Shown in pieces: positions 24,329 through 37,300 of a stretch of 64,000 nucleotides of DNA. Below the pieces are notes generated by a model that saw only the letters and a program-made list of their open reading frames with translations, was not told the DNA's origin and ran no database searches. Numbering within the stretch: the first letter of the stretch is position 1; every line of letters starts with the position of its first letter. The position numbers were made by a program, and so were the translations under genes. The stretch comes from Podospora pseudoanserina. Taxonomy: Eukaryota > Ascomycota > Sordariomycetes > Sordariales > Podosporaceae. The DNA is taken from the NCBI RefSeq assembly GCF_035222485.1, contig NC_085920.1, positions 2,604,001 to 2,668,000 of the forward strand, given 5' to 3'.

Positions 24329-25183
24329 TAGACGGCATGGGTGGTAGGGACGATTTACGATGGGTATGACTAGATGAGACGAGATGAAGACGATAGACGG
24401 CAGTTGCCACAGTACATGCGAGCCTATACATGCTGTTGTATGCTTACTTCCTAGAGGCAACCTGTTATAACACTTTCGAACACCCTTGTTTCTTTCCCAG
24501 TGCTTTAACAGTACTGAGAAAGCAAGTCTGGTTGCGGGTTATTTTGGACTGACCTGTTTCATAGAGAGACTGGGGCCAAACCCCTTGAGCATTGGGTTTT
24601 TTGCGTATAAGCCTTGCCAGTTGAGCTGCGGGGAAGCCATATCTAAATGGAACTACACGCCTGGCTGATAAAGAACACAGCATGTCACTTTTATTTCATC
24701 ACGACGACGTCATATTCTAGATGGCGACATTAGCAACTACGGCGGACATGAGGAACACATCTATCCACAGAAGAAAACATGAGGATGAGAGCTGATTCGC
24801 CAACAATCATAGAGGAATAAAAGGTTTCGAAGCGAGCATCGTTCCAGGACGGGCAAAGTTGAGAAATTGTATCGCACACAAGCCATCTCCCACTTATAAG
24901 TGCAAGATGACAGCATTGCTGATTATTCTCCAACACACCAAGTTGGAACAAAACGAGAATGAACATAACAATGGAAAATAGTCATTATCGTAACAAACTC
25001 CATACACACCAAACCCCCAGCAAACCATCCATCAAGCTAGGTACCCAACATTTACTCCCATGCTTTATCACCCCACCACCTTCTTTTGTTTCTCACTCTA
25101 CCATTTCACCGATTGCTTTCCCACAACCAGGTCAACATGGCAAAACATACGCTCCCTCTCCCACATAATACACAACACACTCT
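24329..25183. other. Convergent intergenic region between small gene and BRN1
   Basis: About 850 bp between two 3' ends, presumably both 3' UTRs. No coding sequence or repeat is recognised. Confidence 0.45.
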
Positions 25184-27940
25184 CTACTCCCCGCCAATCG
25201 AAATCTCTGCCCCCCAGTCCTTCCTAATCGTCAACTCCTCCAGCCCCTCCGTCTTGCTAATCACCAACCCCTTCTCGTTCGCCAAATGCAACAGACAGAT
25301 AAAGCAGTAACTCGTCGAGATGTCATCCATCACCGGCTTGGGGTACACCCTCTGCAGCCCGTTCATCACATCGGTGAACTTCAACTCTGGATCCTCCGGC
25401 GTGGGGCTCCCAGGTGTAGGGGCAGGGGGTGGTGCCTCCTGTCACGTATCATTAGCATCATTATCATCATACAACCCCCAACAGTATGTGGGCGACCGGT
25501 ACATACCTCCAACTTCTCCAACCCCATCCCCTTCCAAATCTCCTCCTTCAACCTCCTCACATCCACCTTCTTCGCCACCCTCGCATACTGGACATACTCG
25601 GGCCTCACCCTCCTCGACTGCGTGACCAGCATCGTCCCAAACGCCAGATCCGCCGGGTTCGTCACCGTCATCCCCCCAAACGCCCCCGTCATGCCTACCT
25701 CCGTCATGCCCCCCTGGTTCCCCAACGGCAAGTCCGGAGAGAAGTGCTCCCTCGCATCCGCAAACTCATCATCCATGTCGTCATCATCCGCATCCCCACC
25801 CGCAAAAGGCAGCCCGTCATCCTGGAAGAAGTTCGCATCGTAGTCTCCCTGCGGTAAATCATCCGAGAGCGGGTTGCTCTCCGGCGCCTTTTGCGAAGCC
25901 CAAAACGCCTCGTTAAGCTCCACCGGCCCGTTGCTGTCCAAGGCTTCCGCTCGGCGGGCGGACACGGCGTCGTGATGGCCCGAGGTGAGCTTCTTCCTGC
26001 TGTGGAGGCGGGCCTTGGGCTTGAGGAACAAGGACAAGAGCTGCTTGCTGTTGAAGTGCTTGTCGTCCGGCAGCAGGTTCCGCGTCTTTGACTTCCAGTC
26101 CTTCTTCGCCATGGAAATGGTCGTGTTTGACGTCGCAGAGGTGTAAATCGCGTCTGCGATGGCGGGGTCCAAGGGCGAGGCAAAGTCGATTTCAAAAGGC
26201 TGCTTCTCCTTGCGCTGCTTGGCAGGTTCGGTGGTCTTGTTGTTGTCCTTAATCTTGCGGATGCGCCAGTGCTCGGCGTTGGACCAGTTCTTTTGGAGGG
26301 CTTGGTCAAAGTAGCTGAGGATGTCCTCGTGGACCTTGTCGGCTTTTTGGGCGTGGGTCATGGAGATGACGTAGTCTGGGTTGGCCGTGTCCATGAGGTC
26401 GACCGCGTCGCCTTCACCTTCTGCTTCCCCGCCGTCGTTGCCCAAACCGAGGCCGGCGTCAAAGACACGCATCATTTGGGGTTCGAGAGCAGCTTCACGA
26501 GCCCAGGCTTCACCGCCCTCGCCGAAGGCTACATCGCCGCCGAGATCGAAGGTGCCGAGGCCGTCAAAGTCGTCAAAGCCGAGGGGGTTCTCGTCGTCGA
26601 TGTACATCTCAGACTTGTTGCCAGCCCCGGGGGTCTTCTCCTTCTCCTGGTCTCGCCAATCCTCCGGCGCTCTAAGGAAGGGGATGTCAAGCGAACCAGA
26701 AGGATCGCCAAGATCAAACTCCTTGAGCGAAGGACACACATCCATCTCATCCAACCGGCTCAGGTCCGGGAAGAACCTCTGCCCAAGCCCGACAACATCA
26801 ATCTCAATATCCCCCTCGTCCTCCTCCTCGGGCATTTCCGTGTCTTCCTGATCCTGCATCGACCCATCCATACCCTCGTCCTCTTCCCCTTCCACCCCTC
26901 CCTCCTGCGCCTTCTTCTTCCTCGTCCTCGAAGTCGAGGCATCATTCGCATCGTCACTACTATCAAACACAATCCTCCCCTGCGAATCAATCATCAAATG
27001 ATTCAACAACAACCCCTTCGCACCCCCCTCATCAAAATCCGCCGACGCCTTCTTGAAAAGCGGATCCACCGCAAACTCCAGCTCAAACTTCTTCAACTGC
27101 AACGAAGCAAACGACGGCGCCAGCGTCGCCTCAGACGACCGCTGCGTCTTCTTCTTGGCCTTCTTCCTAACATTCCCATCCTCATCCACCTCATCCTCCT
27201 CCTCATCCTCCTCCTCCTCCCCCTTCTTCCTCTTGCTATCCCTACTATCCGCCAACCCGCTCAGCAACTTGCCCGTCTCGGTCGCCACACTGTCCACCCT
27301 GCTGGTGTAAATCTTGACACACCCGTCCAGCGTGCAGCTCGCCTTTTGGAAATTAACCCCATCCCCCTCCTTCAGCAAGCTCATGTCGTGAAAGTAGTCG
27401 ATCAAAGCAAAGTTCCACGAGTTGGCCGCGTTGATCTTGTTGTCGGTCGCCATCTTCATCCACTCCTCAAAGTTGGCCAGGATGGGCACCCGCTTCATGG
27501 GCGTGACGGCCTTGCCGCCGATCACGACGTCGTTTTCGTCGTCGAGGAAGTTTTCCCTGCCGCTGTGCCGGCGGCGGCGGTTGTTGTTGGGAGTGCGGGG
27601 GTTGGATTGGGAGTTGTCGGGCGAGTCTACGCCGTCGAGGTCGACGAGGGCGAGGGATTGGCGGCGGGGGGTGGTTGCGCGGGCGGCGCCTTCGGTGGCG
27701 GCTTGACGGAGCTGGTTGACGTGGGCTTCGTGGAGGGCTTTGCGGCCGTGGGAGCGCTGGGCTTTTTCTTGGGCGTCGTCGTTGAGGGGCATTCTGGTGT
27801 GGCGTTGTTAGGGGACTGTTGAGAGGTGGGCATAAAGGAGGTGAAACGCACTTCACTGGCGACTTGAAGGGTGAGGCGGCCATGTTCCCCGAGGGGACCC
27901 GGCTCACGCTTCTGCGGTGCGCCGCTGATACACGAGGCAT
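25184..27940 (-). CDS. BRN1: Condensin complex subunit 2 (kleisin, Barren/CAP-H)
   Basis: Kleisin subunit that bridges the SMC2-SMC4 heads in condensin and is needed for mitotic chromosome compaction. Exons 27940-27852, 27793-25507 and 25438-25184 (introns GTGCGT..CCAG and GTATGT..ACAG) give 876 residues with no phase error. The start MPRVSAAHRRSVSRVPSG carries basic/Ser-Pro sites near the N-terminus, as in other fungal Brn1. Kleisin N-terminal region: 'ILANFEEWMKMATDNKINAANSWNFALIDYFHDM' pattern (about 110-150), followed by 'VNFQKASCTLDGCVKIYTSRVDSVATETGKLLSGL' pattern. A long acidic middle follows ('VGLGQRFFPDLSRLDEMDVCPSL' region), then 'KKDWKSKTRNLLPDDKHFNSKQLLSLFLKP' pattern, and the C-terminal winged-helix 'VDVRRLKEEIWKGMGL..FTDVMNGLQRVYP' that binds the second SMC head. 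It is divergent from the NCLX-like gene. Assignment is secure. Confidence 0.95.
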
Positions 27941-29109
27941 CTTGGACTGATTTTTGAACTCTGAGTGCGCTGTTATTGTCGTCGAATCATCTGTTCCAAA
28001 AAGGCGATCAGAAAAACAGGTTGTCGCGCTCCTGGCGTCGGTTCGTGGTGGTGGTGGTGGTGGTGGTGGTTGTCGTTGATGGTTTCGGCGGCTTCAAATT
28101 TGGCAATTGATTGATTTGTTGGCGGCGACAAACCCCCCTCCTTCTCGGTGCTGTTTGTTTACTTTGGGCCTCGAACGGCAAAACCGATTGCGACGGCGCG
28201 ATTGGCTGGCAACGGGTCTGATGTGGCTCGTGCGTATTGAGGAACACGTGCTGATAAGGAATAGAAGTGTGGGGTATATCGCTGGGTGGAATCCGGGGGT
28301 GTGGGTTTTGAGAGGGAAGATTCAACGTGCAAAAGCAAAGCGGTCAGACGGCTCCTTTGATGGGCGGGCGGATGGCTGCAACTGAAAGGTAACGACATGT
28401 TGCATTAGGGCTGTTGGATTTGTTCTGAAGGAATGACGGTTGTGGCTGTCTGTGCTCTGTTGATTTTATGCCAACGTCCCCCCGCTTGATATTCATCATG
28501 ATGCTTCCATCGTACTTCGAAGAGACAAAGCTCTTGCGCCTTTTGGTCCACGACCTCTGACCTGAACTCAATCCTTCTGTCAGTGCACTCATATTTTCTG
28601 TCAACAACCGAGTTAGTTGCGCCTCTAGGTAGTGTTTATCCCAGTTGGCCTATCATCAGGTCTCTTTTCCGCATGATGTTGCCCATCTTCAGTCTCCTCA
28701 CGATGCACCCATATCACACGTCGACGCATGCCGTTTCAAACTGCCAAGGTCTCGACACCCGCTGATTGCTGGGACCCAATCAGCGTCTTCGCCACCGCCG
28801 CTGTTGTAGGTACCACCAAAGAGAGCTGAAGCCCACGCGGCCCAGACCGTTTTGTTCGCTAACTCGTCCCGGTGCCAAGCCAGCTCCTACCTGAGAGCAC
28901 CGCTAGAGGGATGATCTCATACTTAACGAAACAAGCAGCTACCCAACCGTCGGCTACGACCTGCTCTTGGAAAAGGGACAAAACAATAACAATTCGGTAC
29001 GCCCGGTGAGACTTATATAGCTCCACGGTCCGCACGCCGGCTTCGCCATTATCGGCGCATCGATTTCTTTCAGTCCGCTGCCGCGCAATGCCATGATATC
29101 ACGAACAGA
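27941..29109. other. Divergent promoter region between BRN1 and NCLX-like gene
   Basis: About 1.2 kb upstream of two divergent genes. It contains a GTG/GGT trinucleotide run at about 28045-28070 and no recognised coding sequence. Confidence 0.5.
28045..28070. repeat. (GTG)n microsatellite
   Basis: About eight or nine tandem GTG units lie within the BRN1/NCLX intergenic region, roughly 100 bp upstream of the BRN1 start. Confidence 0.9.
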
Positions 29110-32100
29110 ATGCCACCTCCTCTCCGCACGCGGAGCAGATACAGCTCCCGCCCTGTTGTGACGGCCTTCTTGCTTATCACGATAATAACGACGTATTATA
29201 CGCTCTTCTCGCCAGCATCAGACATCGCCAGTCGCCAACAACTACACCGGCGCAGTTCGAAACTTGTCGCGCGACATGTCAACGATAATGTGGCGAGAGC
29301 GGAAAACGTCGACTGTCGCATGGTGCACAGCGCCGAGGACCAATGCGCCTTCATCCTCGCCAACTGCGAAGACGATGAAGCCGGGCTCGTCCATTACTTG
29401 TCGTTTTACTACTGCACCCTCGGCGGCGCGAAACCCGTCGCCTTTGCGATTCTTGCCAGCTGGCTTGGTTTGCTATTTACGACTATCGGGATTGCCGCCA
29501 GTGACTTCTTCAGCGTGAATCTCAGCACCATCGCCAGTGTCCTGGGTCTGAGTGAGAGCTTGGCAGGGGTTACGTTTCTCGCGTTTGGAAATGGCTCTCC
29601 GGATGTGTTTAGCACCTTTGCCGCCATGGGGTCTAATAGCGGGAGTATGGCCGTTGGCGAGCTGATAGGAGCGGCTGGCTTCATTACTGCCGTTGTGGCG
29701 GGTTCCATGGCATTGGTGCGGGAATTTAAGGTCAGCAAGCGCACCTTTGTGCGGGACATCGCCTTCTTCATCGTGGCTATTAGCTTTACGATGGTTTGTC
29801 TGGCGGATGGCGAGCTGCACTTGTGGGAGTGTTTGTGCATGATTGGGTTTTACCTATTTTATGTGGCGGTTGTTGTTGGGTGGCATTGGTTTACGGCTAG
29901 GAGGAGACGTCAAAGATTACGAGATGTTGCGTCCCGTACGCACTATTTCGGGCCTTCCGGTAGGGGAACAGAAGAGTTCGAGCCGTATCGTGATGAGCCG
30001 GAAGATGATTCGGCACCGGTGGGTGGCCGGTCGAGCAGTGCTCCGGAGGTTGCCGATATCAGTGTCTTGGAGCGGGCTCCACGAATCGAGGTTGATGGTG
30101 TCGAGGTCCCGGCCGCGCCGTCACCGGAAGATCAAGAAGATCGAGAATTGCACGTTGCGACGGAGATGGCCAACAGCATGCGTGCAAATCGCCCTCGATG
30201 GACTCGGAGCAACACCACCACTATTGCTCCTATTCGACCTAGCCTCGTCGGTGTGTTGGAGTTCCGATCTGTATTGTCCTCGCTACAGAAAGCGAGAAAT
30301 ATGCATATGGGGCCCCTTCCTACTCGAGCAAACTCTGGTCACCAACGGGCCAGCTCTACTGCCGAACTTCCTCGTGGCCGTCCCAGGAATAGTACCCTGC
30401 CGGCTCATCTACCAACAAACTCGAGAGAAAGAGCGCTGTCACACGGCAACAACCCCCTGAATCTACCAAACGATGCTCTTCCACAGCCCGAGTTTGCCCA
30501 TGGCAGACCGAGCACCCGGATGAGTTCAGCAAGCCACACCGTTGACGGCATGCTTGCACCACCATTAGGCTCTTTGACAGCAGCCATCGACCATGCGATG
30601 CGGGAAGAGCAATCGCCTGGGCAGTCTCCCATGCCTTCTCCACGTTTGCAGTTGCAAATACCGCCATCACACAGCAGAACTTCCAGCGGTCACTCGTCAC
30701 CATCGCTCTCACCTTTTCCCGGATTCATGGAGTCTCCAGCCCTTCTCACACCAGCCTCACCAGAACACCCACCCGCTTTCCCCTTTTCAGACTCTTTGGA
30801 TATGCGCCGTCAGTCCATTTCTGGGTTTCCTGACCACGTAGAGGAGCCCAAACCGGTCAGATGGTGGCCTTACTCGGTGCTACCACCTCCTCATGTGCTT
30901 CTCGCAACCTTGTTTCCCACACTTCAGGGGTGGAGGGAAAAGACGTGGTGGGACAAGATACTCAGTGTGATATCGGTACCGAGTATCTTTCTGCTCGTCA
31001 CAACACTGCCGGTCGTCGAAACGGATGCCGGCGACGGCGAGAGCTCGGAAGTGGATTTCTTGGACTCTCCCCCGTTCGGCCAGCCGGGGAACACTGCGGT
31101 GCCCGTCTCGGTAATGGAAGCCAATCTTGCGGAACCCGAGACAGAATGGGAGGAATACCGACGAAGGACCAAGTCCGTGTCGTCACGGTCGATGATAAGC
31201 CCATCGGCATCTCAGTTGTCACTACAGCAGCCACCAGACTCGAGCTCGACGCTTGTTTCTGGCTCTGACCGCCAACAACAACCGCAATTTCCCAACTCTA
31301 CACCGGTCACACCACAGGTCAATAAACCCGTCAGCCTCGAACCCGACCGAGTGACCACGGCATCGGAGCATCCAGCAGGATGGAACCGCTGGCTTGTCGC
31401 CCTCCAGCTTTTTACAGGGCCAATGTTTGTTGTCCTCATCGGGTGGGCCAACACGATGGAGGACTATGCGAACCCGACGAAGACGCTTCTGATGCTTGTG
31501 TTGTACTCGCTGGTGGTCTCGCTCTGTCTGCTGGCGGCACTCCTTTTGACGACATCACCGGATTCGAAACCCAAATACCACTTTCTGCTCTGCTTTCTCG
31601 GGTTCGTGATTAGTGTAGCGTGGATCTCGACGATAGCAGGGGAGGTGGTGGGGGCGATGAAGGCGTTTGGGGTTATTCTGGACATTTCGGAGGCGATCTT
31701 GGGGTTGACGGTGTTTGCGGTGGGGAATTCGCTGGGGGATTTGGTGGCTGATGTGACGGTTGCTCGGTTGGGGTATCCGGTTATGGCGTTGTAAGTTTGC
31801 TGTCATTGTTATTATCACCACAAGTCAAAAAAAGCTAACAATTCGCACAAACCAACAGGGCGGCATGCTTTGGAGGTCCAATGTTGAATATTCTGCTTGG
31901 GATAGGGATCGGGGGTGCGTGGATGGGGATCACGAAGGCGAACAAGCGCCACAGGAAACACCCGCACAGACCGATTGAGTACAAGCCGTATCACATCCAG
32001 GTCGGGGGCACGTTGATGATCTCGGCGGCGACGGTGCTGATGACGTTGATTGTACTGCTGATTTTGGTGCCGGGGAACAACTGGATGATGACGAGGAGGA

Positions 32101-32189
32101 TTGGGTGGGTGTTGATTGCCATTTGGTCGGTTAGCACGCTGGTCAATTTGGTGGTTGAACTTACGGGGGTGTGGGCGGATGTGTCGTGA
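29110..32189 (+). CDS. NCLX/NCKX6-like cation/Ca2+ exchanger
   Basis: Exons 29110-31790 and 31859-32189 (intron GTAAGT..ACAG) give 1003 residues. An N-terminal signal anchor (about 18-35) and a Cys-containing luminal segment precede the first exchanger half, with alpha-1 repeat 'GLSESLAGVTFLAFGNGSPDVF' pattern (about 138-165). A cytosolic loop of over 400 residues, Ser/Pro-rich and of low complexity, separates it from the second half, with alpha-2 repeat 'FAVGNSLGDLVADVTVARLGYPVMALAACFGGP' pattern at the splice junction. Both GNG/GNS..D motifs hold the acidic residues that coordinate the cation. The family exchanges Ca2+ for Na+, K+ or H+; fungal members sit in vacuolar, ER or other internal membranes, and which applies here is not visible. 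The intron lies inside the codon for Leu of 'VMAL', in the middle of the alpha-2 repeat. Confidence 0.93.
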
Positions 32190-33136
32190 AAAATTACTTT
32201 GGGTGTGATGAGCTATGATTACGATGGAATGAGTTCAACTGGTTTGAGATTGTGGTGGTGGTGGTGGCGGGAAGGGATAGAGACAGGTTACGTGGCAGGA
32301 GAGAGAGGTTCACACAGCCACAGATGGTAATTTTACCTTTTTTATATTACCTTTTGTATGATGTGGTAGTTTTTTGGGGGCTTGTGAAAGGCATGGAGCA
32401 CGAGGAATGTCTTTTGGTTGGTTGTTTTGGAAAGGTGTCAAGATGGGAAGGGGAAAGAGAATATATCTGGCTTCAGGAAAGTCTAATTCTGATGTTCGAG
32501 ACGGAACAACCAACAGGTGGTGTACGTACGTTACGTATGTCTATATGAGAATCACAAAGACGGGATGGGATGGATGAGGCTGGGTGTGTTTTGGAACAGG
32601 ACAGATATATGGGTTTTGCTGATAGGTGTGTACAGGAAATGTATATGGAGTGTATTTTGTATCTTTCTGGGTTCTCTACACTACAATATGATGTGTCGAC
32701 GACAAGGTTGCTGAGGTGAAACTTACATGGTGGGGTGTGTCCATCAAGGTGTGTGCAAGGTGTGGTGTTTGACCCCTGAAAGTCTCAAGCTCCCTTCGCT
32801 CCCGGGAACTTCCCCGCAATTGGTCCAACTGTGGGGTTTTAGTGAGAGCCAGAGCCAGGAGAGAATGAGATGAGGGGCAATCGGACCTTTCAGAGCTTCC
32901 CTGTCTGGCAACGTGGGACTTTTTGTTTTGGGCTAGACTGTTGCTGCTGCTGCTGCCGCGTTGTGTTGCTTGCTTGGTTGGTTGCTTGCTCACCGCGATT
33001 TTGAAGTTTAAAAGGAGAGAGAGAGCTCTCTTTCCAACCGTTGAGCCTCTTTGCCAAGTATCTATACAACCCGACTCCCCCTTTCTCGAGCTCTCTCAAC
33101 TACAATCTTTGACAACAAACAAATATAACCGCAACC
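32190..33136. other. Intergenic region upstream of phosphomannomutase
   Basis: About 950 bp between two genes on the plus strand. It holds the 3' UTR of the exchanger, with a short GTG run at about 32252-32270, and the promoter of PMM, including a GA/CT-rich stretch close to the PMM start. No extra gene is seen. Confidence 0.5.
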
Positions 33137-34092
33137 ATGGCCACCAGATCCGAGATCCAAACCTACCCCCCCCTGGCCGAGCGCCCAATCAAGAACACCA
33201 TCGTCCTCTTTGACGTCGACGGGACCTTGACGCCCGCCCGTCTTGTAAGTCCCCATTCGCACAAACCCCCTTGAGTCTCTGAAGCAAGGTCAAAACTAAC
33301 AGTCAAAATCTTAAAAGGACGCCTCCCCCGAAATCCTCCTCCTCCTCTCCCAACTCCGCCAAAAAGTCGCCATCGGCTTCGTCGGCGGCTCCGACCTCCC
33401 CAAGCAGCAAGAACAGCTCGGCGACCCTCTCCGCGTGCCCGTAACCTCCCTCTTCGACTTTTGCTTCTCCGAAAACGGCCTCACCGCCTTCAAGCTCGGC
33501 CAGCCCCTCCCCTCCAACTCCTTCATCAAGTACATCGGCGAAGACAACTACAAAGACCTCGTCAAGTTTGTCCTGCACTACATCGCCGACCTCGACATCC
33601 CCATCAAGAGGGGGACGTTCGTCGAGTTCAGGAACGGGATGGTCAACATCTCCCCCATCGGGCGCAACGCGAGCAATGAGGAGAGGCAGGAGTTTGAGAG
33701 GTTTGACAAGGAGAGGGGTGTGAGGAGGGAGATGGTGGAGAGGCTGAGGGAGAGGTTTGGGCATTTGGGGTTGACGTACGTATGATTGGCCTGACATGAT
33801 TGGGAAATGGGTTTGCTGATTTATGGCAAAAAAAAACAGGTTCTCCATCGGCGGTCAAATCTCCTTTGACGTCTTCCCCACCGGTTGGGACAAGACCTAC
33901 TGCCTCAAGCACCTCGAGGAGGACGCCAAGAAGGAGGGCGGGATCGAGTACACCACCATTCACTTCTTTGGCGACAAGACCATGGTTGGCGGGAACGATT
34001 ACGAGATTTATGAGGATCCCAGGACGACTGGGCACTCGGTCAAGGGGCCCGAGGATACGATTAGGGAGTTGAAGGAGATGTTCGACCTTTGA
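33137..34092 (+). CDS. SEC53: Phosphomannomutase (SEC53/PMM)
   Basis: Converts mannose-6-phosphate to mannose-1-phosphate for GDP-mannose, and so feeds N- and O-glycosylation, GPI anchors and mannans. Three exons, 33137-33244, 33318-33775 and 33840-34092, make 272 residues; introns have GTAAGT and GTACGT donors. The HAD nucleophile motif '[14 protein letters not shown]' (Asp-x-Asp, about 24-37) ends exactly at the first intron. Further markers are '[14 protein letters not shown]', '[13 protein letters not shown]', '[15 protein letters not shown]' (substrate cap) and '[16 protein letters not shown]', then '[28 protein letters not shown]' pattern for the Mg-binding acidic residues. Length is slightly above the usual 250. 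The gene converges on the WW-PhoD gene with 294 bp between stops. Confidence 0.96.
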
Positions 34093-34386
34093 AGGTTTGG
34101 GGGGGAGGGGGTCGCTTTGATGTCAAAAACAAGGTGTTTTAGCAGGCAAGGCGCTTAATGGGGGGGTTTGCGTAGCCTGGCTTGCTTGCTTTTTGATGCA
34201 AGATAAAACAATAAGATCTGTCTTTCAAATTTCCATCACTATATTTCACAACGTCCCAGTACAGGATTATGCTCAAAAAGTGTATGTAAATTTCAACTAT
34301 CCAAGCACACCGACTGTAGAATAGATAGCATCACGACAATAAAAAGAATGGAATAAATAATCCCCAAAAAAATCATCCCCTACAAA

Positions 34387-37300
34387 TCAGTGCCCAAACT
34401 CCAAATGCGGCACAATCACCGGCCCATACTTGGTCGTCGCCGTGTAAGCTCCATCCCCCTGCACCACAAAATCAACCGCCAAACTCAACTTGCTCAACCC
34501 TCCCGAATTTCCACTGTGCACACTCCCCGCATAACCCGGCTGCCCCTGCCCCTGCTGCCCCCCATTGGCAATCACCTCCGGGTCATACGCCACAATGGCG
34601 ACATAGTTCCTCCTCGCCATCAGCTTCTTGTGCTCCCTCGCCGCGCCCGACGCATCAGTATGGAAGATCTCCATCATGTCCTCCTTTGTGTCCGACACTT
34701 CATGAGTAGACTTGTGGCCGTTCTGGGGAACGTAAAGAAGCTTGTTGTTGTGGAGCATCTTCATGAGGTAATTGCTCGAGGGCGCGGCGACGACGGGGGA
34801 GGCGATGAGTTGGTACATTGTTTTGTGGTCTTGGGGGTGGGAGGGGTCGTGGACTAGGCCTGCGCCGCAGGAGTTGACGTCTGCGAGACACAAGAATTAG
34901 TAAGGCGGTTAAGAGGGTGAGATGGAAAAGAGAAAAAGGGAGGGGGGAACAAACCTCCTGACAGAAACGTCATACGGATACCCTTTTGCTGGGCGATCCC
35001 CTGGAGTGTGCGGATGAGGTAAGTACGCTCGAGGTCCTTCGACTCGTGAGTCCAAAGGTCTTTGAGCTCTTCGGCAATGTCAAACTCGCCAAACTGGTTG
35101 AGGACGTTGCCCATCAGCCCAGACTTTCCAACAGCCTTCTTCACTTCCTTGAAGCCGTGCTGGACCATCTCCTTGCCGCCTACCACGCCGGCGACGGAGG
35201 ACGTGACCTTGCCGAGGATGTTGTAAGTGGTATTGACGGCTTTTTTGCCCGTGGCAAAGGTGTTGGCGAGGGTTTCGACAGTTTCGAGACGGGGATAGAT
35301 GACCGGTACCGAAATCATCCAGATGCAGTGCTGGACGCTGGGCGGGAGGGTGGCCACCTTGGGGAAGATGCCTTGGTATGTCGGGCCGGCCATGACGCGG
35401 GTTTGAGTACGCTCGGAGCGGCAGTCTGGGCCGATGACTACCATGGCGGGACCGAGGTACTTGAGGAAGTGCCAGCCTGAGCCGGTGACAGTGAACAGAT
35501 CCATGTCTGAGCTGACGTTGCGTAGGATTTCAACTGTAGTGTGATGCTGGAAGAGAAGATACATCTCAATAGCGATCCGGCCGATGCCCTTGAAGACAGC
35601 AGACGACTGCATGTAGTCGGGATAGGAGCCAAACCCATCAAAGCTGCAAATAATCAGTATCAAAGTAGAGCAACCAAAACGGGGTTGACAACTCACATAT
35701 CATGATCATCAATCTGCAAAACGTGCGGAATCTGCGCAAACGCCTCGCGCATAAACGGCTGGTCAAAGTGACTGGTGTAGTAGTGAAAGTACGCATGCGA
35801 CACATCCTCCTGATGCCGCGCTGTCCACGGCGCATTCTTTCTGTTTTCTCTCCCCTGCATCGCCAACCACTGCCTCAAAAGAGGCACCTCCTTCCAGAGA
35901 CGATCACCGTAGATTTGAGCTCCCAGGCCGAGCTGGACATGGAACCCGCCGCAGTCGATGTTCTTTTGAAGGATATCCTTCCACATGAAGCCCACGCCAC
36001 CAAGCCTCGCCCTTTCGTTTTGGTTGGTACTCGGCGCAAAGTCATTGCCAGAGTGGGCAAGCATGCGCCATCCTGTCTCATAGCGACCGGCAACGACAAA
36101 TTCGTACCGTGTGCATCCCAAGTGCGAAGTCACTGCGTACGTCCACCTCTCGGTCCCATGGTCCGACATCTGGAGCGCCACATCGTACTTCCAGAAAGTC
36201 CACCTCTGGTGCGCATGTATGTTATTTGGCACAAGCTGCCGAGGATTGGGGGAAAGATCCATGCTAAGATGAATGTGAATGGTGGGAGGCTGTGGCGCAT
36301 CGGTCACGATCATGATGCTGCCAAGCCAGACCCCCTTTTCCAGGTCCATGTTGACATAGCGCAGATACGGTCCAAAATAGACGCCATTTGTTGGCATCAC
36401 CTTGTACACATCGACCCCGGCACTGGGAGGAGGTCCCGTGAATCCTGCTGTCGAAGGAGCTACCGATGCTGTGACGCTCATGATGCTCTCGGCGTAGCCT
36501 GGATGACCTTGGGGGTGGAACATGGGCGAGGCCAACGCGGACTTGCCGCCGCCCAACAGTGGCGAGGCAAGCGGGTTTCCATAAGTGGATGTGGTGGGCG
36601 AGAGGGGAGCTGCGTCGTGGTTTAGAGGGGTTGGTCCCTTGGGAAATTCCCACTGTGTGGCCTGGGTCGCCAGGTGAATGTAATAGTACTGTCCCGAGTT
36701 TTGGTCAAGATGCGCAATCCAGCCCTCCGGCAGCGGGGGTGGAGAAGACGCCGCCGCGAGAAGAGACGGTGTATGTGCCAGCGCTGGTTGCCCATTTTGC
36801 ACCGCTGCGGGCTTTGCCTCGTTGGCGAAAGCAGGGTGATCGTTCGCAAACGCGGGATGACCGGCGTTGTGTGCTGGTACGGCGGCAGCTGTATTCGCAA
36901 CAGGCTTTGGCTTCTCTGGCGCTGGCGATGATGAAGCAGCCGGGGCCGGACTGGCGTTGGGTCGGGAGCTGGAGGCAACAGCGTGCTGGGATACGGCACT
37001 GGGGGCAGGGCTCGGAGCCGCGTTTTGGGCAGGGTGTTGCGCAACGCCGGGAACAGCTGGGGCCGAGTTCGAACTGGTCGGTACCGGGCGTTGCTTCTCG
37101 TTCGGGTACTGGGAGCTATTTGCGCTGGGATTGACAGATGTATAGGCAGGCGGAGGAGTCGAGGCTTGCATGCGCTGGAAGTCTTGCTCCAATACCGAAA
37201 CCTGTAGGTTGCTGCTTGCTGGGGCCTGAGAAGCCGGGTTGGGATTCTGGGGAAGATTGTAGCCTCCTTGTTGCGGTGGTGTGGGTTTTGGGACTACATC

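Noticed and set aside
26269-27822. 517-codon open frame antisense to BRN1
   Set aside because: Leu/Arg/Val-rich shadow of the acidic BRN1 codons; sense strand is clearly coding.
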